Shown here: positions 1-6,633 of the stretch, piece by piece
How positions within the stretch are numbered: the stretch's first letter is position 1
How the letters are laid out: every line of letters begins with the position of its first letter
Assembly: GCA_036554605.1 (NCBI GenBank)
Contig: DATBMY010000544.1
Coordinates: forward strand, 1-11,665
DNA from: DATBMY01 sp036554605
GTDB lineage: Bacteria; Acidobacteriota; Blastocatellia; UBA7656
Reading direction: 5' to 3'
Length of the DNA stretch: 11,665 bases
Program-made: the position numbers and the translations under genes
Notes under the pieces: generated by a model
What the model saw: the letters and a program-made list of their open reading frames with translations, nothing else
Told to the model about the DNA's origin: nothing
Databases searched by the model: none

Positions 1-35
1 GTAATCCGCTGCACTTGATCTTGACAGACAGAACC

Positions 36-140
36 TATTGATCTTTGAATTAATAATGTCGCACTCGCTGTTCATAAGACTCCGTGAGAATGGGCCTTTT
101 TGATGTTGTCGAACCGACATTAATTTTTCAAAGATCAATA
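36..140. repeat. Imperfect 26-bp inverted repeat with 53-bp spacer
   Basis: The left arm is 36-61 and the right arm is 115-140. Aligned as reverse complements they agree at 23 of 26 positions. The outermost 14 bases are perfect (TATTGATCTTTGAA at 36-49 against 127-140), as are the innermost six. The mismatches fall in the AT-rich middle, and weaker similarity extends about five bases outward on each side. The right arm contains a second small palindrome (TGTCG-aac-CGACA, 107-119) that could compete with the long stem. The element begins 12 bases downstream of the last zinc-ribbon gene of the minus-strand operon. It could be a fold-back structure protecting a 3' end, a two-way terminator, or a very small non-autonomous element with TA-flanked ends. 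No transposase or other copy is visible here. The structure is seen directly; the role is inference. Confidence 0.75.
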
Positions 141-145
141 AGTAC

Positions 146-162
146 GCCGAGCTTAACTCGGC
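146..162 (-). other. Hairpin enclosing the stop codon of the last zinc-ribbon gene
   Basis: A perfect 6-bp stem (GCCGAG / CTCGGC) has a 5-base loop containing the TAA stop codon of the minus-strand gene ending at 153. No uninterrupted T-tract follows on the minus strand, so it is not a standard intrinsic terminator. Together with the long inverted repeat just beyond it, it could form a 3'-end structure for the operon. Confidence 0.4.
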
Positions 163-1007
163 TTCAGCACTATCTTCCACGAGCCGTCTTCGAGCACCAG
201 ATCTATTATTTCGGTGGCCGACTGCCCGTTGCCGTACCTTGTGGTTGCGGTGACCTTAGCCGTGCCGCGCTGTTCGTCGATCTGTTGATCGAGCACGTCG
301 ACGCCGTCTATCCCGCCTTTTTCCTGGAACTGTTTTGCTATGTCGGCCGCGCCCAATCGAAGCCCGAGCCTCATGCGATCCATTCCCGGCGCCTTGCTCG
401 ACGTAACCCTTAGCATGCCGTCGGCATCGCCTGCCACGGCAGCCCTGGTAAATTCCTGAACGGTTTCGCTCGGCGTCATCCCCATTGTGACCGGCGTCGG
501 GTTCGTTCTTTGAACCTGAGTGTTGGTGCTGACCGCGGAGCTGTTGGTCGGCCCGGCCGGCGTGCTGCTGCTGGAGTTGGTCGTCGTCGCGATGCTCCTG
601 ATCGTACCGCCGTCGGAGGGCTTCAAAAGAAAGTATGTCGCGAGCCCTCCGGCTATGAGCACTACGAGCACGACCGCGCCGATGATTAATGGCGTGGCAT
701 TCGATGCTCTTGTCGCGGGGGGAGGGAAGGCTTGCGCGCCATAAGGATTGTTATACTGCCGCGCGATTGGGGGTGGACCGCCGTACGCTTGCCCGCCCAG
801 CGGCGCGGCGCAGCTCATGCAGAACCGGCCGCCCGGCTTGGTTGGCGCCCCGCAGTTGGGGCAATTCTGTGTCTGGCCGACGGGATGGACGACCTGCGTT
901 TCGGCAAGCTCCGGAGCTTTAGGCGCCGACGCTAAATTGTGCGCGCAGTGCGGGCAAAACTTTACGCCCGGCCTGATAGGCGCCGAGCAATTAGGGCATT
1001 GTTCCAT
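153..1007 (-). CDS. Double zinc-ribbon, single-helix membrane protein with DUF4878-like C-terminal domain
   Basis: Protein of 284 residues. Two zinc ribbons open it: C4/C7/C18/C21 and C49/C52/C63/C66, each CX2C-X10-CX2C. A Gly/Pro/Tyr-rich linker follows, then one membrane helix at about 105-127, a Ser/Thr-rich stretch at about 138-175, and a C-terminal domain (about 177-284) beginning TPSETVQEFTRAAVAGDADG. That opening and the ending with a tryptophan-containing strand (DGSWKIVL) resemble the NTF2-like DUF4878 family, whose function is poorly known. Expected topology is zinc ribbons in the cytoplasm and the C-terminal domain outside. The ATG at 1007 is supported by GAAAGG about 8 bases upstream. 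It is the last gene of a four-gene minus-strand operon, 42 bp after the preceding gene. The fold assignment is inference from sequence pattern; the ribbons and helix are clear. Confidence 0.85.
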   Translation of the reverse strand: MEQCPNCSAPIRPGVKFCPHCAHNLASAPKAPELAETQVVHPVGQTQNCPNCGAPTKPGGRFCMSCAAPLGGQAYGGPPPIARQYNNPYGAQAFPPPATRASNATPLIIGAVVLVVLIAGGLATYFLLKPSDGGTIRSIATTTNSSSSTPAGPTNSSAVSTNTQVQRTNPTPVTMGMTPSETVQEFTRAAVAGDADGMLRVTSSKAPGMDRMRLGLRLGAADIAKQFQEKGGIDGVDVLDQQIDEQRGTAKVTATTRYGNGQSATEIIDLVLEDGSWKIVLKPS

Positions 1008-1049
1008 TGCATTTACCTTTCAGTTTAAAATCTAGGGTCATTCGGTTCA

Positions 1050-1613
1050 TTATCTGATCTGCACCTCGACCGTGCGCAGGTCCTGGCCGATGAGTATACT
1101 CTTGACGACCCAGCGGCCATTCTCGAATTTCATCAGGGCGCTGCCGCTGCCGGAAAAAGCGCCCGTCGCGCCCTGTGCGGGCGCTGCCTGATCGGCCCGG
1201 TACGAGAAATCCTCGAATTCTATAGAGGCGATTGCCGCCGCCTTTTCCGGCGCGTGGAGAAGCTCCTTGACATTTGCTCGGCCGCCGGTCCTGATAGGAG
1301 TTAATGCTTCCTCGACGGCTCGCTGCACCTGAATCAAATATGGCAATGTCTCCGCCGACGGCGCGGGGCGCGAGGATGAAAGAGGGATTTGAGCAACGCT
1401 GTCTCCCGTCGCGGCCCGCGCGGATTCAAGCGGAGAAGCGCTCTTGCCTACGACGAAGTAAAGCAACGCGACTGCGCCGGCTATGAGCGAAACTCCGATG
1501 AGCGCAAAGACCTGGAGCGTTCGCTTGCGATATTCGCGCTCTGCCAGCGCGGCGCAACTGGAGCAGACGCCGTGCTCTCGTTCAACCGCATTCCCGCAAA
1601 CCTCACAAACCAT
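1050..1613 (-). CDS. Zinc-ribbon, single-helix membrane protein of unknown function
   Basis: Protein of 187 residues from the chosen start. A single zinc ribbon lies at the N-terminus (C3/C6/C17/C20, CX2C-X10-CX2C). A short basic segment (EREYRKR) follows, then one membrane helix at about 34-55 and an extracytoplasmic part of about 130 residues. The basic residues before the helix favour a cytoplasmic ribbon. The C-terminal part ends with a pattern like that of small NTF2/cystatin-like domains (FENGRWVVKSI), but I do not recognise a named family. Upstream in-frame starts exist at 1619 (ATG) and 1631 (GTG). The ATG at 1613 is preferred because AAAGG lies 7 bases upstream and the protein then begins directly at the ribbon, as in its neighbours. 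It lies 23 bp after the TPR gene and 42 bp before the DUF4878-like gene, so it is very likely co-transcribed. Confidence 0.82.
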   Translation of the reverse strand: MVCEVCGNAVEREHGVCSSCAALAEREYRKRTLQVFALIGVSLIAGAVALLYFVVGKSASPLESARAATGDSVAQIPLSSSRPAPSAETLPYLIQVQRAVEEALTPIRTGGRANVKELLHAPEKAAAIASIEFEDFSYRADQAAPAQGATGAFSGSGSALMKFENGRWVVKSILIGQDLRTVEVQIR

Positions 1614-1636
1614 GATCATGCCTTTAACCACCCGCG

Positions 1637-2980
1637 TTATTGTGCGGGCGACAGAGCGCCCGCGCCGCTTTGTTGCGCCTGCAACCTGCGGGCATTATCG
1701 AGCTTTTTTCGTATCTCTTCAACGTTGAGGCTTGTCGATGTAGAACTGGCCAGCGTAATAGCGGTCTGGTATTCGGCCTCGGCGCGCCTGTAATTGCCGC
1801 GCGTCATGTAAATATCACCTAGCCAGTTGTGCGGCCTCGCCCATCGAGGCGCTCGCGCCACGGCTTTCATATAATGGCTCTCCGCCTCTTCAAGGTAACC
1901 GGGATAATTCTTGTCGAGAAGATAAGAGGTGCCGAGGTTGTTATAAGGCTGAGCCATATCGGGCTCGCGCCTTATCGAGTCGTTAAAGTAAGCGCGAGCC
2001 GTCTGGTATTCTCTCCGCTCGGTAAAGATCAGCCCTACCGCGTTGGGCGGCAGCCCCCATCCCTTATCGCGGTCGGCCGCGGTTTTCCAATGCTCTATTG
2101 CTTCTTGCTTTCGGTCGGCGAGATATGCCCAGCGTCCCCTGGCATAAGCCGCCCTCGACGCAAGCATGGCGTCGTCGGGTTTGATCTCGCTCGCCCAATC
2201 GAGCATGCGGCTGGCGTCTTCCCATTCCTTTGCCGCCTGTTCGCGGTCGGCGGGGCTCGATACTTCGCTTATGGGGTTTGCCATCTCGGCGATAAGCTGC
2301 AAGGGCCGGGTGGTAAGCTGGGGCAGTAGCCGCTCTTCGTATTCGGCGAGCGCGGCACGGCTCGCCCCTCCGCGCTTGAGCTGCTGGTAATAGTCGTAAG
2401 CATTTTCGCCCGGAGGAGCCATGAGATTTCCTCTCTTGATTGCCTCATCAAGCTTCTGCTCGAAAGATGCGCCCGTGAGCACAAAGTAAGCGCCGCCCAC
2501 CGCCGCGACGATCACAAGAATCGTCGCCATGGCCAGGGCGAATATCCTTGAGCCGTTTTTAGAGGCCGGGCTTTCGGCAGACGTCTTCATCACATCCGGG
2601 CCGGCGGGCGGGGGCTCGGCCACGGGCAGGCGCTCGGGCGCGGGCTGCGCCGCAAGCATAGCCGGCGCGGGGCTGGCAGCTTGCATCTCCCAATTCTCTT
2701 CAAACGATATTCCGCAGAAGCCGCAGTACGGCTTTCCAGCCTCGTTCGCGGATGCGCAGTTAGGGCAAATAAATGGCTCGGCAGCAACGGCCGGCTCGCG
2801 TTCAAGGTCGTGGGCGCAGACTTCGCAGTATTTCCACGCGCTATCAATTTCCGAGCCGCACGATGGGCAGCGGAGTATCTTCTTGGTGATCAGCCTGGAA
2901 CTCGTGAGCACGCCGCCGCAAGATATGCAAAACCTCATATCATCGCTAAAGTCGAGATTGCATCTTGCGCAGCGTTTCAT
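1637..2980 (-). CDS. Triple zinc-ribbon membrane protein with extracytoplasmic TPR repeats
   Basis: Protein of 447 residues. Three zinc ribbons in a row (C4/C7/C18/C21, C38/C41/C52/C55, C72/C75/C86/C89) share the same X10 spacing. An Ala/Pro-rich linker runs from about 100 to 140. One membrane helix (about 147-168) is followed by a helical region with TPR-type repeats from about 245 to 435. The clearest repeat units are around 311-340 (NAVGLIFTERREYQTARAYF), 344-379 (YNNLGTSYLL...) and 383-411 (HNWLGDIYMTRGNYRRAEAE). TPRs mediate protein-protein contact, so the outer part is probably a scaffold or binding module; its partner is unknown. The ATG at 2980 begins two residues before the first ribbon; GGGAG lies about 11 bases upstream, a somewhat long spacing. 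It is second in the minus-strand operon, 71 bp after the four-helix gene. Confidence 0.87.
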   Translation of the reverse strand: MKRCARCNLDFSDDMRFCISCGGVLTSSRLITKKILRCPSCGSEIDSAWKYCEVCAHDLEREPAVAAEPFICPNCASANEAGKPYCGFCGISFEENWEMQAASPAPAMLAAQPAPERLPVAEPPPAGPDVMKTSAESPASKNGSRIFALAMATILVIVAAVGGAYFVLTGASFEQKLDEAIKRGNLMAPPGENAYDYYQQLKRGGASRAALAEYEERLLPQLTTRPLQLIAEMANPISEVSSPADREQAAKEWEDASRMLDWASEIKPDDAMLASRAAYARGRWAYLADRKQEAIEHWKTAADRDKGWGLPPNAVGLIFTERREYQTARAYFNDSIRREPDMAQPYNNLGTSYLLDKNYPGYLEEAESHYMKAVARAPRWARPHNWLGDIYMTRGNYRRAEAEYQTAITLASSTSTSLNVEEIRKKLDNARRLQAQQSGAGALSPAQ

Positions 2981-3049
2981 ACCCTATAAATCTCCCGCGA
3001 CCAGCGCGGCACGCGCGCCTGCTACGACTTACGATAACAGAACGGCGAA

Positions 3050-3067
3050 GTTTACGGGTTGGTAAAC
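3050..3067 (-). other. Hairpin spanning the stop codon of the four-helix zinc-ribbon gene
   Basis: A perfect 6-bp stem, GTTTAC / GTAAAC, with a 6-base loop overlaps the TAA stop of the gene ending at 3052. No T-run follows on the minus strand, so full termination is unlikely. It could mark an mRNA processing or partial termination point between the first two genes of the operon. Confidence 0.35.
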
Positions 3068-3675
3068 TGGTGTCTGTTTCTTCTCAACGACCAGATGAGC
3101 AATCCGACGAGCCCCAACCCGATGAGAACGCCGAAGATCGTCAGTATAATCACAACAGTCATCTTTGAATCTGCCATAATCAGCATAATAATGGTCAGGA
3201 TCATCCAGATTACCGCTACCGCGCCGCCTCCATACGTGGCCAGATTCTCCGTCCATTTCTTCCTGTTGAATACTCCATAGGTGATCATCGCAAAGACGGC
3301 GAAGGCCAGCACGTAGAATGCGCTCGCGATCATTGCCACCGCCACATCCCCCTCGCTTGTAAATCTGCCGGCCGCGGAGAGGAAAGAGAATGACGAGGAG
3401 CCAAATGATAATATAAAAAACCACATGGTCCAGAAAAGCGAGAGCGCGCCAGCTATCACTATCGGGTCGAGATTTATTGACGGCTGGTACTGGCCCATGG
3501 GACGCGCGGGCTGCGGGGCATAGGCGCCGGCTCCCTGGGAGCTGTATGCGCCGCCGCCCTGCGGCCCCCCGTAAACCGTATTGGCAACCGGCGGGGCGAC
3601 CGGAGCGCTGCAGGCCGGGCAGAATTTGGCATCGGGCTCTAAAGCGGCCGCGCAGCTTGGACAGTAATTTGGCAT
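3052..3675 (-). CDS. Zinc-ribbon protein with four predicted membrane helices
   Basis: Protein of 207 residues from the chosen start. One zinc ribbon (C5/C8/C19/C22, CX2C-X10-CX2C) is followed by a low-complexity Gly/Tyr/Pro/Gln-rich linker (about 28-66). Four hydrophobic segments come next: about 71-91, 110-136, 148-168 and 172-196. The C-terminus is short and basic (RRNRHQ). No catalytic motif is visible. The architecture (cytoplasmic ribbon, flexible linker, small helical bundle) is common for uncharacterised bacterial membrane proteins. The ATG at 3675 has a textbook ribosome binding site, AAGGAG 7 bases upstream; an in-frame TTG two codons earlier is less likely. It is the first gene of the four-gene minus-strand operon, with a leader of about 100 bases from the promoter at 3786-3813. 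Confidence 0.85.
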   Translation of the reverse strand: MPNYCPSCAAALEPDAKFCPACSAPVAPPVANTVYGGPQGGGAYSSQGAGAYAPQPARPMGQYQPSINLDPIVIAGALSLFWTMWFFILSFGSSSFSFLSAAGRFTSEGDVAVAMIASAFYVLAFAVFAMITYGVFNRKKWTENLATYGGGAVAVIWMILTIIMLIMADSKMTVVIILTIFGVLIGLGLVGLLIWSLRRNRHQFTNP

Positions 3676-3785
3676 ATTCAATCTCCTTTCCAGGTGAAGA
3701 AATCATACGGGGCTTTTAAACATCACTCTTCGACAACCCGTCGCGGCATACAGGATCGCAGGGTGAGGAGCGATGCGGCGGGCGG

Positions 3786-3813
3786 ATTATATCACCGGCA
3801 ATTGCCTTTGCAA
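3786..3813 (-). promoter_or_regulatory. Candidate sigma-70-type promoter of the zinc-ribbon operon
   Basis: Read on the minus strand, a perfect TATAAT -10 element (3786-3791) lies 16 bases from a -35-like TTGCAA (3808-3813, 4 of 6 matches to TTGACA). Predicted transcription starts near 3779, giving a leader of about 100 bases before the ATG at 3675. It faces away from the purF promoter about 65 bp away. Confidence 0.6.
3797..3806. promoter_or_regulatory. Perfect 10-bp palindrome in the spacer of the leftward promoter
   Basis: GGCAATTGCC is a perfect palindrome lying between the -35 and -10 elements of the zinc-ribbon operon promoter. This is a classic position for a repressor operator or a spacer-binding activator. 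No regulator gene is adjacent and I do not recognise the site as belonging to a named regulon, so the operator role is inference. Confidence 0.35.
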
Positions 3814-3877
3814 CTCGATTTCTCCACTTTCCATCGCCGGCCGCTTAGCCCGCCGCCCTGCTCCAGGCTCTTTCCGA

Positions 3878-3906
3878 TTGATAGCAGAGTGATATGCGGC
3901 TAGAAT
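3878..3906 (+). promoter_or_regulatory. purF: Candidate sigma-70-type promoter of the purF operon
   Basis: TTGATA (3878-3883) and TAGAAT (3901-3906) each match the sigma-70 consensus at 5 of 6 positions, with an optimal 17-base spacer. Transcription would begin near 3912-3914, only about 19 bases before the purF ATG, so the leader is too short for a riboswitch or an attenuator. The predicted start falls at the beginning of the palindrome at 3912-3924. Confidence 0.7.
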
Positions 3907-3911
3907 TAAAG

Positions 3912-3924
3912 TCTCCGCCGGAGA
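3912..3924. promoter_or_regulatory. Palindrome at the predicted start of transcription, covering the purF Shine-Dalgarno
   Basis: TCTCCG-c-CGGAGA is a perfect inverted repeat with a single central base. It begins at the predicted transcription start, and its right half contains the GGAG ribosome binding site 8 bases from the purF ATG. As DNA it could be an operator overlapping +1. As RNA, a one-base loop cannot close, so only a shorter stem of about four pairs is possible, partly hiding the GGAG. The position is seen; either role is inference. Confidence 0.45.
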
Positions 3925-3931
3925 ACACAAT

Positions 3932-5362
3932 ATGCTGGATAAGCTAAAGGAAGAGTGCGGCGTATTTGGTATCTTCAACCACGATGATGCCGCGAGACTC
4001 GCTTACCTTGGGCTCTACGCGCTGCAACATCGCGGGCAGGAGTCTGCCGGGATGGTCTCGTCGGACGGCGCGCGGCTTCACCCGTCGCGCGGGATGGGGT
4101 ACGTCAGCGAGATATTCGGCGAACGGCAGCTCTCGCAATTGCCGGGCCGGGCGGCAATCGGCCACGTGCGGTACTCGACGGCCGGAAGCGTCTCGCTGCG
4201 CGAGGCCCAGCCCTTCCTCGTCGACGGCTATCGCGGGCAGATAGCGCTTTGCCATAACGGCAACCTCCCATACGCCTCCGAGGTCAGACGCGAGCTTGAG
4301 CTGGACGGCGCGATATTCTCATCGACCTCCGACACCGAAGTCGTTCTGCACAAGATCGCCCGCTCGCGCGCATCCGATCTCGTGGGGGCGATAATCGATA
4401 CTTTTCATCAAGTCGAAGGGGCATACTCGATGCTCTTCTTGACAAAAGATGCGATGATCGCCGTTCGCGACCCGCGCGGATTTCGCCCGCTTTGCCTCGG
4501 CCAGCTCGGTGATTCATACGTCGTCGCGAGCGAGACCTGCGCCTTCGATCTGATCGACGCGACTTATCTGCGCGACGTGCAGCCGGGCGAGATACTGGTC
4601 ATCGACCGCGAAGGGCTGCATTCATCCTTCCCGCTTCCAAAGGCAAAGCCCGCGCACTGCATATTCGAGCACGTCTATTTTTCGCGGCCCGATTCCGTAG
4701 TCTTTGGCCGCTCGGTTAACAAGAGCCGTCACAAGATGGGGCAGCAGCTTGCGCGCGAGCATCCGGCCGACGCCGACATAGTCGTCCCCGTTCCTGATTC
4801 GGGCGTTGCCGCGGCCATCGGGTACGCTTCGGAGTCGGGCCTCAAGTTTCGATTCGGGCTGATGCGAAATCACTATGTCGGCCGCACCTTTATCGAGCCG
4901 AAACAGTCGATACGCCATTTCGGCGTCAAGGTGAAGCTCAACCCCGTGCGCGACCTTATAGAGGGCCTGCGCGTGGTCTTGATTGACGACTCGATAGTGC
5001 GCGGCACAACCTCGAAGAAGATCGTGCAGATGGTCCGGCAAGCGGGCGCGCGCGAAGTCCACGTCCGCATAAGCTGCCCGCCAACTATCGCGCCCTGCTT
5101 TTACGGAGTCGATACGCCCACGCGCGAAGAGCTTATCGCCGCGAACCTGTCGGTAGAAGAGATCGCCGAATTCATAGGGGCCGACAGCCTCGGCTATCTG
5201 AGCCACGAGGGGTTGCTGCGAGCCGTAGGCGACCCGTTCGGCAACCGCCACTGCATGGCCTGCTACAGCGGGGATTACCCGATACAGGTAACTTCGGCGG
5301 CGCGAACCAAGACGGAAAGAGAAGAAGGCGCGCTCGTTCAGGACGCCATGTGGCCCCGCTAG
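3932..5362 (+). CDS. purF: Amidophosphoribosyltransferase, Fe-S type
   Basis: PurF catalyses the committed first step of de novo purine synthesis: PRPP plus glutamine gives 5-phosphoribosylamine. The 476-residue length is normal. The N-terminal Ntn glutaminase domain starts with a short propeptide (MLDKLKEE) before Cys9 of CGVFGIF, the expected nucleophile after cleavage. Family motifs LQHRGQESAG (31-40), CHNGNL (107-112) and SSTSDTEV (130-137) are present. The phosphoribosyltransferase domain carries the PRPP loop VLIDDSIVRGTTS (349-361). Four cysteines at the positions expected for a 4Fe-4S cluster are present (C243, C389, C441 and C444), placing it with the Bacillus-type oxygen-sensitive enzymes rather than the E. 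coli type. The ATG at 3932 has GGAG 8 bases upstream. It is the first gene of an operon running to purM; the promoter and palindrome lie immediately upstream. Confidence 0.98.
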   Translation: MLDKLKEECGVFGIFNHDDAARLAYLGLYALQHRGQESAGMVSSDGARLHPSRGMGYVSEIFGERQLSQLPGRAAIGHVRYSTAGSVSLREAQPFLVDGYRGQIALCHNGNLPYASEVRRELELDGAIFSSTSDTEVVLHKIARSRASDLVGAIIDTFHQVEGAYSMLFLTKDAMIAVRDPRGFRPLCLGQLGDSYVVASETCAFDLIDATYLRDVQPGEILVIDREGLHSSFPLPKAKPAHCIFEHVYFSRPDSVVFGRSVNKSRHKMGQQLAREHPADADIVVPVPDSGVAAAIGYASESGLKFRFGLMRNHYVGRTFIEPKQSIRHFGVKVKLNPVRDLIEGLRVVLIDDSIVRGTTSKKIVQMVRQAGAREVHVRISCPPTIAPCFYGVDTPTREELIAANLSVEEIAEFIGADSLGYLSHEGLLRAVGDPFGNRHCMACYSGDYPIQVTSAARTKTEREEGALVQDAMWPR

Positions 5363-5380
5363 CAAGCTCGCAAAAACAGA

Positions 5381-6382
5381 ATGAGCAAAAACGCCAGAAT
5401 CATACTCGTGCTCGCCCTCATCGCCGTGACGCTTGCCGCCATCCTTTACTTCTATCGCAGGAGCAAAGACCCGGAAATAGAGCCGCCGCCCCCGCCCGTG
5501 TCGGGCAAGCTCCTCATACGTTTCCTAGACATCGGGCAGGGCGACGCCGAGCTTATACAGCTACCGACGGGCGAGACAATACTGATAGATTCAGGCGACA
5601 GCAGCGCGCCGACCGTGGAGTTGCTAAGGCGGTATGGAGTCAAGCAGATCGATCTCGCCATAGGCACACACCCGCACGCGGACCATATCGGCGAGATGGT
5701 CGAGATCATGCGTGCATTCAATGTGAAAGAGTTCTGGGATGTTGGGCTCAACACCGGCAGGCCGACTTACAGGAGAATGCTTGAGGAGATTCTCGCCCGG
5801 AACATCGTCTTCACCATGCCTCGCCGCGGCGATACGCGAAAGATCGGCGACGCGCTCATCGAAGTGCTCAATCCCGGCCCTCAGCTAAACGAGAACCCGA
5901 ATAATACTTCGATAGTCGTTCGTCTGACGTACGGCGGCAAGCGGTTTCTTTTCACCGGCGACGCCGAGATAGATAAATCCGCAAGAGTATCTTCCGCATG
6001 GGAAGAGATGCTTCAGATGGGCGCCGACCGGTTGCGCGCCGACCTGCTCAAGGCGGCGCATCACGGGAGCCACAACGGGACGACGGCCGCCATACTCGAC
6101 GCCGTGCGCCCATCGGTCGTCACAATCAGCTGTAAGATGGGTAATGATTACGGCCACCCGCACCGCGAGGTCGTCCAACTGCTCGGGGAGCGCAGAAACA
6201 GTATCGCTCTTTATCGCACCGACCTTCATGGCACTATCACCGCGACTTCCGACGGGAATACAATAGAGCTGAGCGCCGAAAAACAGGCGGCCGAGGTGAG
6301 CCTGTATCGCTCGGGCAACGAGCTTGCCCCTGGGATGGCAAGCGATGGACGAAAACGCGACCGCGTCATGGCAGCGGATTGA
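5381..6382 (+). CDS. Membrane-anchored ComEC/Rec2-type metallo-beta-lactamase-fold hydrolase
   Basis: Protein of 333 residues. A single hydrophobic anchor lies at about 7-25, then a proline-rich linker (35-39), then an MBL-fold domain of the kind found at the C-terminus of the competence protein ComEC. Signatures are LDIGQGDAELIQ (49-60), the metal motif THPHADH (H97, H99, D101, H102), a later Asp in TGDAE (D194), and HHGSHNG (227-233). The ComEC channel domain is absent, so this is not itself a DNA uptake pore. In ComEC the corresponding domain is thought to act as a nuclease on incoming DNA; free-standing forms are of uncertain function. Basic residues flank the anchor on both sides, so topology is unclear. 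It starts 18 bp after purF and lacks a strong Shine-Dalgarno, which suggests coupling to purF translation. A DUF3006 gene follows 8 bp later, a frequent partner of this family. Confidence 0.9.
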   Translation: MSKNARIILVLALIAVTLAAILYFYRRSKDPEIEPPPPPVSGKLLIRFLDIGQGDAELIQLPTGETILIDSGDSSAPTVELLRRYGVKQIDLAIGTHPHADHIGEMVEIMRAFNVKEFWDVGLNTGRPTYRRMLEEILARNIVFTMPRRGDTRKIGDALIEVLNPGPQLNENPNNTSIVVRLTYGGKRFLFTGDAEIDKSARVSSAWEEMLQMGADRLRADLLKAAHHGSHNGTTAAILDAVRPSVVTISCKMGNDYGHPHREVVQLLGERRNSIALYRTDLHGTITATSDGNTIELSAEKQAAEVSLYRSGNELAPGMASDGRKRDRVMAAD

Positions 6383-6390
6383 TCTAAGCT

Positions 6391-6630
6391 ATGGGCAATT
6401 CGTCGATCAAAGTATTCATTGACCGAATAGAGGGCGATCTGGCGGTCGTGGTGTTATCGGAGGACGACCGCGTGAAGTTCAACCTGCCGGTGAAATACCT
6501 GCCGGGAGGCGCGGGCGAAGGCACGCACCTGCGCCTGAGCTTTAAGGTCGACGAGGCGAGCCGCAAGACGGAGACGGATAAGATTGCCGGATTGTTAGAG
6601 AAGCTCGCCGGCAAAAAGCGCGACGAATAA
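6391..6630 (+). CDS. DUF3006 family small protein
   Basis: A 79-residue cytoplasmic protein with the DUF3006 hallmark near its start: VFIDRIEGDLAVV (8-20), followed by a small beta-rich core (VKFNLPVKYLPGGAGEG) and a charged, probably helical tail (about 50-79). The family is about 70-100 residues and of unknown biochemical role. From general knowledge, its members are often encoded directly beside ComEC-like MBL-fold proteins, as here, which suggests joint function. The start has no strong Shine-Dalgarno and lies 8 bp after the MBL gene; purM follows 3 bp after its stop. Translation is therefore probably coupled along the operon. Confidence 0.85.
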   Translation: MGNSSIKVFIDRIEGDLAVVVLSEDDRVKFNLPVKYLPGGAGEGTHLRLSFKVDEASRKTETDKIAGLLEKLAGKKRDE

Positions 6631-6633
6631 AAG

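Noticed and set aside
21..50. Rightward promoter with a perfect TTGACA (21-26) and TTGAAT (45-50), 18-base spacer, reading antisense into the last zinc-ribbon gene
   Set aside because: The -10 matches at only 4 of 6 positions and overlaps the inverted-repeat arm, and no plus-strand gene follows. Kept as a curiosity only.
1829..2329. Plus-strand open frame of 166 codons opposite the TPR gene
   Set aside because: Antisense to a clear zinc-ribbon/TPR gene, and its product has no recognisable domain.
153..3675. Reading the zinc-ribbon operon as an antiphage defence system
   Set aside because: No nuclease, NTPase, reverse transcriptase, methyltransferase or toxin motif was found in any of the four proteins, and no mobile-element genes flank them.
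3029..3706. Alternative minus-strand frame of 225 codons over the four-helix zinc-ribbon gene
   Set aside because: The other frame has the zinc ribbon, four membrane helices and a perfect Shine-Dalgarno; this one has none of these.
4622..5365. Long minus-strand open frame (247 codons) opposite purF
   Set aside because: Antisense shadow of a well-conserved gene in GC-rich sequence; its product shows no family motif and it has no promoter context.
5350..5784. Plus-strand frame overlapping the purF end and the MBL gene start
   Set aside because: Arg/His-rich product typical of a shifted reading frame; the MBL frame carries all catalytic motifs.
5381..6382. Reading the MBL gene as a complete competence protein ComEC
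   Set aside because: Only the MBL domain with one anchor is present; the multi-helix channel domain is missing.
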